From Tragulus kanchil (Eukaryota; Chordata; Mammalia; Artiodactyla; Tragulidae): a stretch of 64,000 nt of DNA. The stretch is taken from assembly GCA_022376925.1 (NCBI GenBank), contig JAIOJX010000031.1, positions 137,100,854-137,164,853 of the forward strand. Reading direction: 5' to 3'. Position numbers and translations under genes: made by a program. The notes under the pieces were generated by a model. That model saw only the letters and a list, made by a program, of their open reading frames with translations. It was not told the DNA's origin and searched no databases. The stretch's first letter is position 1, and each line of letters starts with the position of its first letter. Positions 35,206 through 47,286 of the stretch are shown here, one piece after another.

Positions 35206-35690
35206 TCCCTGTTTTCTGGAAAGAAATGGAAGCTGCACTTGTTTTATCAAATTGCCCAACAGAATTTCTTACTCTGCACTGCCTCTACTGACCTACCCAC
35301 AAGCAAAGGACGGACCCATCTGAACTTCAAGGTCCCACTAGAGAGGTTGAGAGTAATGTAACACTCAGCCCAAGGGCAGGGATCCAGAAAGCGCTAGTAT
35401 GTTTCTCAAGAGGAGTCTTTTCATGGATGCTTGGTTTTTATTCGTAAGGAGACATTTGGGTGTACACTTTCTGCAAAAGATCTATTTCTCAGCTCACTTT
35501 ATCAAATGCAAAGAACGGTCTTAGTAGTTAATGATGCAGTCAGTGGCGTGAGCTGCTTCCTCTCGAAGATTTATGTGTTAGTAACCAAGGTGAAGGCACC
35601 CTGCTTGGCCAGCCTAGAAGGATGTGAAGAATGAGAGGCCAGAGGAGACTTCACCACCAGGCACATTTGCCTTCTGCCTCTGAGCTGTAT
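35206..35690. other. Unique DNA, no gene seen
   Basis: Frames of 66-81 codons with no recognisable domain. I see no named repeat. Confidence 0.45.
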
Positions 35691-37907
35691 CCCTGCCCGG
35701 GGAAGACCAGGCATGAGATGAAGAACCTTGTTTCTCTTCTATCCCTTCCACGCCTAGAAGCAAATTGAAGCCTTTATGGTTAGAGTTTATTGAAATCCTG
35801 GGGCTTCCTTCTTCAATTTAATTCTCCACTTGGTTTTCTAGGGGCTTGCTTAAGAGAGGCTTGAGAAACCACATCGTGTAATTGGATGATTGGTGTACTC
35901 TAATCAAGGTAATGACGTGCAATGTGCTGCACGTTTCAGGTTGATTGTAGTGAGGCGAGGCATTGTCTGCTGGGTAAAGCTCCAAGGACAGGCTCGTTTT
36001 AATGCCCCACAAGGTGAAATTGCCATCTGTAGTGCTGTTAAGACTGTGGGGTCTCATTTGTATATAAAACCTAGTGAGATCTCTGAATGATCACTCCTTA
36101 ATCTAACTCCATGTGCATTGTGTCTTAATGAATAATGATGACCGGTTCCCTGGCAGTGCAGGAAATGCTCATTGCATGAAATTAAATGATCTCTTGATAA
36201 ATTTTAAATCAGCCTGGTTTCCTTCCAGCTCTCACAGCTATCCTCTCTAATCATGCCATTTGTGCTTAGTTGAATGTTTAACTAATTTTATTACTATATT
36301 AGTCAGAGCACAATTCGGGAAGTAAGAAGGAAAGTATCCTAAATATCTGACATATTCCTAGCTCAGATGTAAATGACTTTTAGATTCCTTGGCATGTAGG
36401 AAAAAGTGCTACAATTGTATTGAAAACCTAATGTGACATGATAAAGTTTCCCTTAATTTTTAAAAATAACAACTCAGAAAACTTTGGAGTATAGATAATT
36501 ATAAGATGTATGCATGGTGAGAGTGGAAGCCAGTGCTGTTTAATCCTGGTGATAGTTATGTATCCAGATGGCATCCCATACAAAGCTTTCTAAGAATTGC
36601 TATTCACAGGAACTTATTGAAAAATACTTTCCTTGCATGTGCCTGATCACATGTCTGGGCTGCTCTTGACTCATTGCTAAAATACTGGGAACCATTTCTT
36701 TCTTTGGGAGGTCATCTGTACTGGGTGGTGTCCAGCTTAAGATAATGTGAAGAAATGACAACAGTGACCTACTATATGGCTCTATAGTCTTTCTCCTGAA
36801 ACCCTGCCCGGGAAGACCAGGCATGAGATGAAGAACCTTTCTCTTCTATCCCTTCCACGCCTAGAAGCAAATTGAAGCCTTTATGGTTAGAGTTTATTGA
36901 AATCCTGGGGCTTCCTTCTTCAATTTAATTCTCCACTTGGTTTTCTAGGGCTTGCTTAAGAGAGGCTTGAGAAACCACATCGTGTAATTGGATGATTGGT
37001 GTACTCTAATCAAGGTAATGACGTGCAATGTGCTGCACGTTTCAGGTTGATTGTAGTGAGGCGAGGCATTGTCTGCTGGGTAAAGCTCCAAGGACAGGCT
37101 CGTTTTAATGCCCCACAAGGTGAAATTGCCATCTGTAGTGCTGTTAAGACTGTGGGGTCTCATTTGTATATAAAACCTAGTGAGATCTCTGAATGATCAC
37201 TCCTTAATCTAACTCCATGTGCATTGTGTCTTAATGAATAATGATGACCGGTTCCCTGGCAGTGCAGGAAATGCTCATTGCATGAAATTAAATGATCTCT
37301 TGATAAATTTTAAATCAGCCTGGTTTCCTTCCAGCTCTCACAGCTATCCTCTCTAATCATGCCATTTGTGCTTAGTTGAATGTTTAACTAATTTTATTAC
37401 TATATTAGTCAGAGCACAATTCGGAAGTAAGAAGGAAAGTATCCTAAATATCTGACATATTCCTAGCTCAGATGTAAATGACTTTTAGATTCCTTGGCAT
37501 GTAGGAAAAAGTGCTACAATTGTATTGAAAACCTAATGTGACATGATAAAGTTTCCCTTAATTTTTAAAAATAACAACTCAGAAAACTTTGGAGTATAGA
37601 TAATTATAAGATGTATGCATGGTGAGAGTGGAAGCCAGTGCTGTTTAATCCTGGTGATAGTTATGTATCCAGATGGCATCCCATACAAAGCTTTCTAAGA
37701 ATTGCTATTCACAGGAACTTATTGAAAAATACTTTCCTTGCATGTGCCTGATCACATGTCTGGGCTGCTCTTGACTCATTGCTAAAATACTGGGAACCAT
37801 TTCTTTCTTTGGGAGGTCATCTGTACTGGGTGGTGTCCAGCTTAAGATAATGTGAAGAAATGACAACAGTGACCTACTATATGGCTCTATAGTCTTTCTC
37901 CTGAAAC
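35691..37907 (+). repeat. Direct duplication, offset 1106-1111, no spacer (35691-36801 and 36802-37907)
   Basis: The copies abut within ccctgcccgg. Losses in the first 160 bases of the right copy (cccggggaag to cccgggaag, accttgtttctc to acctttctc, ctaggggctt to ctagggctt) and later ttcgggaag to ttcggaag are the main differences. The unit is unique DNA with no recognised gene or repeat. Confidence 0.95.
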
Positions 37908-37954
37908 TCTCAGGAGATGGGGTTGATCTGATGAGCCAAATAAATAATTGTCAC

Positions 37955-37956
<2 letters not shown>

Positions 37957-37996
<40 letters not shown>
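37957..37996 (+). repeat. TG microsatellite, about 20 units
   Basis: A pure alternating TG tract of about 40 bases. It is a likely length-polymorphic marker. Confidence 0.97.
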
Positions 37997-37999
<3 letters not shown>

Positions 38000-38022
38000 A
38001 AGAGACAGACATTCAGAGCATA

Positions 38023-38238
38023 CTTCTGTTGTTGTTTAGTCCCTGAGTCATGTTCGATTCTCTGTGACTCTATGGATTACAGCCCAGCAGGCTCTTCTCT
38101 TCATGGGATTTCCCAGGAAAGAATACTGGAGTGGGTTGCTATTTCCTTCTCCAGAGAATCCTCCTGACTCAGAGATCAAACCCAAGTCTCTTGCATTGGA
38201 AGGTGCTTCTTTCCCACTGAGCCACTAGAAAAGCTCAC
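38023..38238 (-). mobile_element. Bov-tA SINE, antisense
   Basis: It reads gttgttgtttagtccctgag, then gaatactggagtgggttgct, ccttctccagagaatcctcc, and the head complement gagccactagaaaagctc. Flanks agagcatacttct and cacagcatatttct resemble a target-site duplication. Confidence 0.87.
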
Positions 38239-38269
38239 AGCATATTTCTAAAGGAGTATTTAATAAGGA

Positions 38270-38455
38270 TCTTCAATGTAAATGGTTAGCAGATACAATA
38301 AAATGATGCTCAGCGTCGCTAATCATCAGGGATATGCAAATCAAAACCAGTAGGATATCACCACACACCCGTTAGGATGCCTATTGTCAAAAAGACAAAA
38401 GATAAGTTTTGGCAAAGATGTGGAGAAGGGACTCTTTGTGCACTCTTGGTTGACA
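38270..38455 (+). mobile_element. L1 ORF2 3'-end fragment, sense
   Basis: Typical L1 text: atgctcagcgtcgctaatca, gggatatgcaaatcaaaacc, gatatcaccacacacccgtt, and aaagatgtggagaaggga. Confidence 0.82.
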
Positions 38456-38689
38456 AGTATAGAGATGTCATCTCCCATGTAGTTGACTTTGTCACCTTCC
38501 TTAATCTTTTCTAGTTTAGCTTAGATGTTTTCTAGTTGTTTTTTGGAATTTTAATGTCTAGTTGAAAGTCTCTAGGGTGGGTATGTCAGTTCTATTTCTG
38601 TGTAACAAAATACCACAAAACAGCTTTTATGTGACTCATGACTCTGTGGGCTGGATGGGTGAATGTTTTGATCTTGACTAGACTCACTC

Positions 38690-38892
38690 AAGACTTTCTT
38701 GGTTGCTCAGTAGTAAAGAATCCACCTGCAATGCAGAAGTCACAGGAGACACAGGTTTGATCCCTGGGTTGGGAAGATCCTCTAGAGAAGGGCATTGCAA
38801 CCCACTCCAGTATTCTTGCCTGGAGAATCCCATGGACAAACCATAGAGTTTCAAAGAGTAAGACACGACTGAAGTGATTTAGCATGCATGCA
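38690..38892 (+). mobile_element. Bov-tA SINE
   Basis: The head gactttcttggttgctcagt is followed by gtttgatccctgggttggga, ctccagtattcttgcctgga and aagagtaagacacgactgaa. Confidence 0.87.
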
Positions 38893-39913
38893 CATAGGCT
38901 TGCTCATGCATCTTTTTTTTAGCTGGGGCAGGTAGATGACTTTGCTGATGTTTGCTGGTCTTTTCTCAAATGTTGAGAATCAGCTGGATATCAGCTTGTT
39001 TGGAAAGTCCTTGGATCTTCTCTGAATTTAGCTAATCCAGCTTGCTCACATTGCAGAAGCAGGGGCCTAAAAGAGAGAGGCACAATGAGCAGGGGCTCTT
39101 GATAGTTAGGCTCAGAACTGGACAATATCACTTCTGCCTACTCTACTGGCCAAAGAATCTTACCAAGCCAGCACAGAATCAAAGGATGGCAATGGATTCT
39201 CCCTCTTAAGGAGAGAAACCACATCATGTTGCAAACACCATGGACACAGACAGGGAGGGTAAAGAATTGTGGGTTTGTTTTCTCATTCACAGTTTATTAC
39301 ACTGGGAAAAGTTTATACACACACTCAGAATAAACAAAAAAGCTGGTTTTAGCTGCTAGAATGTGGGGACTATGATTAGAGTGCATGATTAGGTCTCAGA
39401 ATTGAAAAGAACAGATTTCCTGCACTCTAACTTTAGATGTCTTTTTTCTCAGGGTTCGATCTTGGTTATTTTGCTATTGTTGCTCATTTGACTACATTTC
39501 CAAAAAACTGGAACTTTCAGATGACTGAGATCATTTAAGGTGCAGCTCTTGGTTGAGCTCTCTGTTTGTAATCTTTATAGTGTATAATTGAGTAATTTTC
39601 CCCATAATAGTTTAGTTTTCTAAGATGGTCATACTTGAAGTTTCTTGGCAGCACTTAAGAAAGTACTGTCTTCTAATTTAGGATCATCAGATTAAGTTTT
39701 TTTTGGAAAGATTGTTCTTGACCAAAAAAATAAAAGAGCTCTTCTGTTTTCTGGCAATATTCATGGGCCTTTGGTTTGCAACTCTTGTCAGAGATCAAGA
39801 CCAGAGGTCTTGACCAGACCAGACCGGAGGTCACCAACTGACAGGCCAGGACAAGTAAAGTTAGAGTGTGCTGGATGTGTTATCTGGGAGCGGAGAGGAA
39901 ATAGGGTTCTGTG
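38893..39913. other. Unique DNA, no gene seen
   Basis: No repeat or gene recognised; AT-rich with no long frame. Confidence 0.45.
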
Positions 39914-40075
39914 GTAGAACAGAAGTTCTTGACATTTGCTTCATGTTAAAATCAACTCAGGAGCTTAAAAAACTGTCCAGGTTGCAGCCTGAACCAATTA
40001 AAACAAAATTTCTTGGAGTTGGACCCAGACATCAGTACATTTTTAAGCTCCTCAGATAATTTCAAAATACAACCC
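39914..40075 (+). mobile_element. hAT-Charlie MITE, MER5-like
   Basis: The left half (cttcatgttaaaatcaactc, aggagctt) and right half (tttttaagctcctcagataa) are inverted relatives, around ggagttggacccagacatca. This is the MER5A plan. Confidence 0.7.
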
Positions 40076-40104
40076 AGTTGTGAACAAGTGAATTAAGCCA
40101 GGAT

Positions 40105-40272
40105 TTGTTAATCTGTGGTGTGCAAAGAAACTACCCAGGAACCTTGTTAAGAAGCAGACTCTGACTCATCAAGTCCGGGGGTGGGCCTGGGATTCTGCAT
40201 TCTGAGTAACTTCCTGCATGATGCTCATGCTGTTGGTTTTCAGACCACGCTCTGAGGAGCAAGGCTCTACAG
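40105..40272 (+). mobile_element. hAT-Charlie MITE, second MER5-like copy
   Basis: The stretch gaaccttgttaagaagcaga, gggtgggcctgggattctgc, tgatgctcatgctgttggtt and accacgctctgaggagcaag matches a related Charlie MITE. It lies head to tail with the preceding element. Confidence 0.6.
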
Positions 40273-40817
40273 TAGAGATCTCATGCAGCCCACAGACGTT
40301 TTTGTGGGGTGCTTTTCCATTGGTCTATTGCATATTTAAAGACATATTGAGCTGATGTTTCAAAACCAAGAGATTTCTCATAAAAATTCATATTTCTTAT
40401 TTACTGTGAAAAAAATGAAAAATTCTTCAACATTGGTCCACACTTCCACAGAGACTGCGGTCACTGAGTGACTGCCTCTGAGAAGGGGGTGTCAGGGCTC
40501 AACAAGCGAACCACATATCTCAGATGGGAACCCAGTAAAACCCAGATTGGGCCATGAATCCACAGGCTGGGACTTGAACCCACTGTCATTTAACTGAGAT
40601 CACACACTTAGTATGAGAACTTAGTGAAGCTCAATATCTTTACATCTCAGCACAGAAGGAATTCAGTGAAAGACAAAGCAATAGGTAACAAGTGGATTTA
40701 TTTATACGTTCCTTAGAATACAGTCTGTGTGAAAAGGCAAGATTGGCCCTAGAAAAAACACATTCTTCAGATGGAGTGGGGGTCATTTCAGGAGGCTAGA
40801 GGCCCAGAAATATGAGG

Positions 40818-40985
40818 TCATTAGTAGGAGACTCAGATTCAATCTCTGGGTCAGGATGATCCTCTGCAGAAGGACATGACAACCCACTCCAGTATTCTTG
40901 CCTGAGAGCCCCATTGACAGAAGAGCCTGGCAGGCTACAGTCCATGGGGTCCCAAAGAGTCAGACACAATGGAGCAACTAACACT
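40818..40985 (+). mobile_element. BovA/Bov-tA SINE, 5' decayed
   Basis: The body is clear: gattcaatctctgggtcagg, ctccagtattcttgcctgag, and ggggtcccaaagagtcagac. The head is decayed. A second copy lies at 41814-41981. Confidence 0.8.
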
Positions 40986-41089
40986 TGGAGCACTTACTTT
41001 TCATAGGCTGGGTAATTTCATAAGCTAATGAGTGGGATGGAGAAGATGCTGCTGCTGTAAAGTGCTGCACTCAATATGACAGCAATTTG

Positions 41090-41537
41090 GAAAACTTAGC
41101 AGTGACCCTAGGACTGGAAAAGATCAGTTTTCATTCCAATCACAAAGAAGGACAATGGCAAAGCATGTTCAAACTATTATACATTATACTCAATTCACCT
41201 GCTAGCAAGATCATGCCCAAAACCCTTCAAGCAAGGTTTCAAGTGCATGTGAACTGAGAACTTCCAGAGGTACATGCTAGATTTAGAAAAGGCAGAGGAG
41301 AACCATAGATCAAACTGCCAACATTCATTGAATCATAGAAAAAGCAAGGGGAAATTTCCCGAAAACATCTGCTTAATTGACTACGTTAAAGCCTTTGACT
41401 CTGTAGATCACACACACACACACAAAACTGGAAACTTTTGAGAGAGATGAGAATACCAGACCACCTTACCTGCCTCCTGAGAAACCTGTGCACAGGTCAA
41501 AAAGCAACAGTTCTGGACGTGGAGCAACAGACTGGTT
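41090..41537 (+). pseudogene. BovB reverse-transcriptase fragment, cut by duplication junction
   Basis: BovB DNA is seen as ccaatcacaaagaaggacaa, ctagcaagatcatgcccaaa, gcctttgactctgtagatca and ggagcaacagactggttcca. The frame is broken by indels and a CA run. The fragment ends at the duplication junction. Confidence 0.85.
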
Positions 41538-41813
41538 CCAGATTGGGCCATGAATCCACAGGCTGGGACTTGAACCCACTGTCATTTAACTGAGATCACA
41601 CACTTAGTATGAGAACTTAGTGAAGCTCAATATCTTTACATCTCAGCACAGAAGGAATTCAGTGAAAGACAAAGCAATAGGTAACAAGTGGATTTATTTA
41701 TACGTTCCTTAGAATACAGTCTGTGTGAAAAGGCAAGATTGGCCCTAGAAAAAACACATTCTTCAGATGGAGTGGGGGTCATTTCAGGAGGCTAGAGGCC
41801 CAGAAATATGAGG

Positions 41814-41981
41814 TCATTAGTAGGAGACTCAGATTCAATCTCTGGGTCAGGATGATCCTCTGCAGAAGGACATGACAACCCACTCCAGTATTCTTGCCTG
41901 AGAGCCCCATTGACAGAAGAGCCTGGCAGGCTACAGTCCATGGGGTCCCAAAGAGTCAGACACAATGGAGCAACTAACACT
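41814..41981 (+). mobile_element. BovA/Bov-tA SINE, second copy in the duplication
   Basis: It is identical to 40818-40985. Confidence 0.8.
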
Positions 41982-42085
41982 TGGAGCACTTACTTTTCAT
42001 AGGCTGGGTAATTTCATAAGCTAATGAGTGGGATGGAGAAGATGCTGCTGCTGTAAAGTGCTGCACTCAATATGACAGCAATTTG

Positions 42086-43440
42086 GAAAACTTAGCAGTG
42101 ACCCTAGGACTGGAAAAGATCAGTTTTCATTCCAATCACAAAGAAGGACAATGGCAAAGCATGTTCAAACTATTATACATTATACTCAATTCACCTGCTA
42201 GCAAGATCATGCCCAAAACCCTTCAAGCAAGGTTTCAAGTGCATGTGAACTGAGAACTTCCAGAGGTACATGCTAGATTTAGAAAAGGCAGAGGAGAACC
42301 ATAGATCAAACTGCCAACATTCATTGAATCATAGAAAAAGCAAGGGAATTCCAGAAAAACATCTGCTTAATTGACTACGTTAAAGCCTTTGACTCTGTAG
42401 ATCACACACACACACACAAAACTGGAAACTTTTGAGAGAGATGAGAATACCAGACCACCTTACCTGCCTCCTGAGAAACCTGTGCACAGGTCAAAAAGCA
42501 ACAGTTCTGGACGTGGAGCAACAGACTGGTTCCAAATTGGGAAAGGAGTACGTCAAGGCTGTGTACTGTCGCCCTGTCTATTTAACTTAGATGCAGAGTA
42601 CATCATGCTTAATGATGGTCTGGATGAAGCACAAGCTGGAGTCAAGATTGCTGGGAGACATATCAGTAACCTCAAGTGTGCAGATGACACCACCCTTACA
42701 GCAGAAAGCGAAGAGGAACTAAAGAGGCTCCTGATGAAGGTGAAAGAGGAGAGTGAAGAAACTGGCTTAAAGCTCAACCTTAAGAAAATTAAGAATCTGG
42801 GCTCATCACTTCAGGCCAAATATATGGGGAAACAATGGAAACAGTCACAGACATTATTTTCTTGGGCTTCAAAATCACTATGGATGGTGACTGTAGCCAT
42901 GAAATCAAAAGATGCTTGCTCCTTGGAAGAAAACTATGACAAACCTAGACAGAATATGGAAAAACAGACACTTCAAGTTGCTGCCAAAAGTCCATATAGT
43001 CAAAGGTATGATTTTTCCAGTAGTCATGTGTGGATGTGAGAGCTGGACCATAAAGAAGGTTGAGCACTGAAGAACTGATGCTTTCTAATTGTGGCATTGG
43101 AGACGACTGTTGAGAGTCCCTTGGGCTGCAAGGATATCAAACCAGTTAGTCCTGAAGGAAATCAACCCTGAATATTCATTGGAAGAACTGATGCTGAAGC
43201 TCCAATACTTTGACCACCTGATGTTGTAGAGCCAGCTCATTGGAAAAGCCCCTGATGCTGGGAAACATGCGAAGCAGAAGGATAAGGGGATGACAAAGGA
43301 TGAGATGGTTGGATGGTGTCACCGACTTAGTGGATATGAGTTTGAGCAAGCTCTGGGAGACAGTGAAGGACAGGGAAGTCTGGTATGCTGCAGTCCATGG
43401 GGTCACAAAGAGTTGGACACAACTGAGCAACTGAGAACAA
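42086..43440 (+). pseudogene. BovB (RTE clade) LINE, reverse transcriptase to 3' end, degenerate
   Basis: RTE-clade LINEs encode one protein with an AP-type endonuclease followed by reverse transcriptase; this stretch holds the latter half. An open frame covers 42482-43039. It contains a GVRQGCVLSPCLFNL fingers/palm motif and, where active copies have YADD, a CADDTTL motif. Both catalytic aspartates remain but the tyrosine is changed. Shortly after the KLNLKK segment the reading frame shifts, and the C-terminal part lies in other frames. The 3' end shows ggggtcacaaagagttggac, then acaactgagcaactgag, the BovB/BovA-shared tail. Endonuclease is absent, so this is a 5'-truncated dead copy. Confidence 0.92.
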
Positions 43441-43948
43441 TAGCAACGATGAGTTGTGAGGGTAATTCCAACTATTTGGGGGTAAGCACAAGGATTTCCA
43501 GGAGCTGAGTCACCATCAGATTTTTGCCTTTTATAGTCAGTCTCAGAATTGCACCTGGAGGTGTGTCATTTACTATATGCTAACGCATTGCAATGAGCAG
43601 ATAATGAGGCTCAAGGTATACTGAAAGTTGAATCTTCCACCATCTTGAAACTAATCAGTTCCACCCAACTTTTGCCATATCCTCAACAGCTATATCATTC
43701 CTTTAAGGGCTGTGCTCTGGTCCTTTCCCTCCTGTTTCAAAGGAATATTCTGAAGTGCCTTTTGTTACACTTATCTAAGAATAGGGTAGGTGTGTCTCTT
43801 GTCTATAAGGATGCAGATCCATATACAACTCACAAGTATACAAGTACTTACTCAGTAAATTTGTGAAAGCAAAAGCCAGCAGTTACATGGGAAAAGACAA
43901 AAGGAGAAGAGGAGAATAATTCTTTAAAACTTAAATAGATCTATCAGT

Positions 43949-44152
43949 GAGCTTCCCTGGTGGCTGAGATGGTAAAGCTTCTGCCTGCAATACAGGAGAC
44001 CCAAGTTTGGTCCCTGGGTTGGGAATATCCCCTGGGGAAGGGAATGGCTACCTACTCCAGTGTTCTTGCCTAAAGCATTCCATGGACAGAGGAGCTTGAT
44101 GGGCTACAGTCTCTGGAGTGGCAAAGAGGTGGACACAGCTGAGCACACACAC
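43949..44152 (+). mobile_element. BovA/Bov-tA SINE
   Basis: It has the head gcttccctggtggctgagat, then gtttggtccctgggttggga, ctactccagtgttcttgcct and a tail with a short CA run. A second copy lies at 45069-45272. Confidence 0.86.
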
Positions 44153-45068
44153 ATGCACCTGGTTGGATTAGAAGCCTATTGGAATTATTCAAGGAGAAAA
44201 TAAGGGGAATTGGTTATAAGGATATTGGGGCAACTCATGGATCCATGATGCAGCTGGGTTTCAGAAAAGAACAGAACCAAAGACATAGGTATCACTAAAG
44301 AGGATTTTCTCTTTGCCTTCACTGTGGCTCCTTTCTACACATTGTCCTCACTCCAGGTCCTTGCTCTTTCTGTTCTCCAAGTTACCTGGTAGAAGACAAG
44401 GCCACCAACAATGCATGATTTTACAAGCTTGGGGTCTTGCTACACAGTCTCAATCCATATTCCTAAGGAACGGATTAGGATTGGTTCAGCCTAGAGGCTA
44501 GAGGATGACTTGAGAAGATTCTGCCAACTAAAGAAGCTTACTCAACTGAACATGAAGTTGAAGCCTCCCATGCAGAGAGAGAAATAATGTTCTGTATCTA
44601 GAATGACCTCAGTTCATCCTAGAAATGGGGATAAATGGGATTTTTGCCTTTTATAGTCAGTCTCAGAATTGCACCTGGAGGTGTGTCATTTACTATATGC
44701 TAACGCATTGCAATGAGCAGATAATGAGGCTCAAGGTATACTGAAAGTTGAATCTTCCACCATCTTGAAACTAATCAGTTCCACCCAACTTTTGCCATAT
44801 CCTCAACAGCTATATCATTCCTTTAAGGGCTGTGCTCTGGTCCTTTCCCTCCTGTTTCAAAGGAATATTCTGAAGTGCCTTTTGTTACACTTATCTAAGA
44901 ATAGGGTAGGTGTGTCTCTTGTCTATAAGGATGCAGATCCATATACAACTCACAAGTATACAAGTACTTACTCAGTAAATTTGTGAAAGCAAAAGCCAGC
45001 AGTTACATGGGAAAAGACAAAAGGAGAAGAGGAGAATAATTCTTTAAAACTTAAATAGATCTATCAGT

Positions 45069-45272
45069 GATCTTCCCTGGTGGCTGAGATGGTAAAGCTT
45101 CTGCCTGCAATACAGGAGACCCAAGTTTGGTCCCTGGGTTGGGAATATCCCCTGGGGAAGGGAATGGCTACCTACTCCAGTGTTCTTGCCTAAAGCATTC
45201 CATGGACAGAGGAGCTTGATGGGCTACAGTCTCTGGAGTGGCAAAGAGGTGGACACAGCTGAGCACACACAC
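45069..45272 (+). mobile_element. BovA/Bov-tA SINE, second copy in the duplication
   Basis: It repeats 43949-44152 with one substitution in the head (gagcttccc to gatcttccc). Confidence 0.86.
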
Positions 45273-45763
45273 ATGCACCTGGTTGGATTAGAAGCCTATT
45301 GGAATTATTCAAGGAGAAAATAAGGGGAATTGGTTATAAGGATATTGGGGCAACTCATGGATCCATGATGCAGCTGGGTTTCAGAAAAGAACAGAACCAA
45401 AGACATAGGTATCACTAAAGAGGATTTTCTCTTTGCCTTCACTGTGGCTCCTTTCTACACATTGTCCTCACTCCAGGTCCTTGCTCTTTCTGTTCTCCAA
45501 GTTACCTGGTAGAAGACAAGGCCACCAACAATGCATGATTTTACAAGCTTGGGGTCTTGCTACACAGTCTCAATCCATATTCCTAAGGAACGGATTAGGA
45601 TTGGTTCAGCCTAGAGGCTAGAGGATGACTTGAGAAGATTCTGCTAACTAAAGAAACTTACTCAACTGAACATGAAGTTGAAGCCTCCCATGCAGAGAGA
45701 GAGAAATAATGTTCTGTATCTAGAATGACCTCAGTTCATCCTAGAAATGGGGGATAAATGGGA

Positions 45764-46220
45764 AGTATTATGGAATCCTTCACTCATGAGACATTGCCTT
45801 TTCAAGGAAGATAGTCTACTTATCCAATTGCAGACTCAACTTTCTTAATAATGTAATAATTTCTGAAGGTGAAGAAGGGGCAAGAATGACTAGCTTTATT
45901 GATTTCTTCTCTCTCCAAAATACAATGCAAAGTATGAAAATTACATAAAGATATCAACTCCTGACAGCCCATTATAGGAAAACTTTTGTGTTTTTAGTGT
46001 GAATGCATGAGTGGGTGGCATTAAGCAAATAACCACAGAAATTATTTCTGGGAGCAAAGTCAAGAGAACAAAGCCAAGAGTACACAAGGCAGAGATGCTC
46101 AGCTGAATTTCAAAAGGTGAGGAAACTAGGAGAAATGTGAAAATGGGAAAAGGGAAATGCTAATGAGCTGGGTTATTGAAGAATCTGAAAAGTGTTCATA
46201 AGAATGAACATTTACTCCCC
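45764..46220. other. Unique DNA, no gene seen
   Basis: AT-rich, no repeat or domain recognised. Confidence 0.45.
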
Positions 46221-46698
46221 TTTAATGAGACCCGGGATTGTCTGTAAAAACATTTAGCTCTGATTGTTTTAAAAAGAAGAGATAAAATGTTTAATATGTG
46301 GCACCCTGGAGTGAGTCTTTTTCCCTATTTTAAATGATAATTCTAATGAAACACCTATAATGTGTTAGAGATCAAGTCATATAGCTTCCCGTCAGAGAGT
46401 GCAATTGAGAACAATGGCACAGATGTTGTGTATTCAAATGATGTGAGAGCAGATTTGAGGATAAGAAGAACTGAAGTGCCTCATGTAAGACTATATGATT
46501 ACTCCCAACTGGTCCTAGTTCTCACCCGCCTGACTTTGAGCAAGATGTTTCATATACATAGACTCACATACTTTGACTTATTTACCTTATAATTAAAAAT
46601 ACACACTGAGGCTCTTCCTTGAGATTTGAAAAAATGTAATTATCATGAGGCATTGAACCCAGATCAGTGATCCTAGGATGCTGTCTCGAAAGGCTGTG

Positions 46699-47035
46699 GC
46701 GGGTTTCCCCTGGTGGTCCAGTGGGTAAGGACACCGCCTTGCAGTGCAAGGGGCGCCAGTTCGATCCCTGGCCTCGGAAGATCCCACGTGCCGTGGAGCG
46801 GCTGGACCGATGTGTCCAATTACCGAGCCGGAGCTCTGGAGCGCATGCGCCCAGATCTGGTGCTCTGCGACAACAGAGGCCACCATGATGGGAGGCCCAC
46901 AGGAGCCAAGGAACAAAGACGGATGAAAATAGAGAAATGAAAGACCAATAAAAGTGGCCCACCCGTCCCCCTCCCTCCCCAACCCAACCCCCGCCCAAAA
47001 ATAAATAATAAAATAAATAAATCTTTAAAAAAGAA
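46699..47035 (+). mobile_element. Young full-length CHR-type SINE
   Basis: The head gtttcccctggtggtccagt has an intact A-box. A B-box-like agttcgatccctgg, a CpG-rich body and an (aaat)n tail ending aatctttaaaa follow. Flanking aaaggctgtg at 46689 and 47036 is a perfect ten-base target-site duplication. A second copy lies at 47846-48182. Confidence 0.92.
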
Positions 47036-47117
47036 AAAGGCTGTGAGAATACACATCAATATGTAGAGAGGAAATATCGAAATAACTCACCATCTTTATT
47101 CTGGGCAAAATCTTAAG

Positions 47118-47286
47118 CTTTTTTGCAAATTTTTTTTTGGCCACTTCTAAGCGCTCCAGAGCTCCAGCTCAGTAGTTGGACACGTCGGTCCAGCCACTCC
47201 ATGGAATCTTCCCAGGCCAAGGATCAAGGCAGCACCCCTTGCATTGCAAGGCAGTGTCTTTACCCACTGGACCACCAGGGAAGCCC
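47118..47286 (-). mobile_element. Internally deleted CHR-type SINE, antisense
   Basis: The tail-side ggccacttct joins directly to aagcgctccagagctccagc, skipping about 120 bases of body found in full-length copies. The head complement ccaccagggaagccc is intact. Flanking aatcttaag at 47109 and 47287 is a nine-base target-site duplication. A second copy is at 48265-48433. Confidence 0.88.

Larger units (their letters stand above)
40542..42534 (+). repeat. Direct duplication, offset 996, no spacer (40542-41537 and 41538-42534)
   Basis: The left copy ends inside BovB at ggttcca and jumps back to gattgggccatg; the right copy continues into the rest of BovB (ggttccaaattggg). The junction lies on a roughly ten-base near-match, cca(g/a)attggg. 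This break makes BovB appear to restart. Confidence 0.95.
43520..45763 (+). repeat. Direct duplication, offset 1120, no spacer (43520-44639 and 44640-45763)
   Basis: The copies abut at ataaatggga|tttttgcc. Differences are few: a G gained in gaaatgggg, one extra ga in gagagagaaa, and single substitutions such as gagcttccc to gatcttccc. The unit contains a BovA SINE. Confidence 0.95.

Noticed and set aside
42086..43440. Active BovB element
   Set aside because: It lacks the endonuclease, has frameshifts and has an altered catalytic motif.
46582..46998. Overlapping frames of 129 and 138 codons, present twice
   Set aside because: They are SINE body read in two frames; the second occurrence is the duplicate block.
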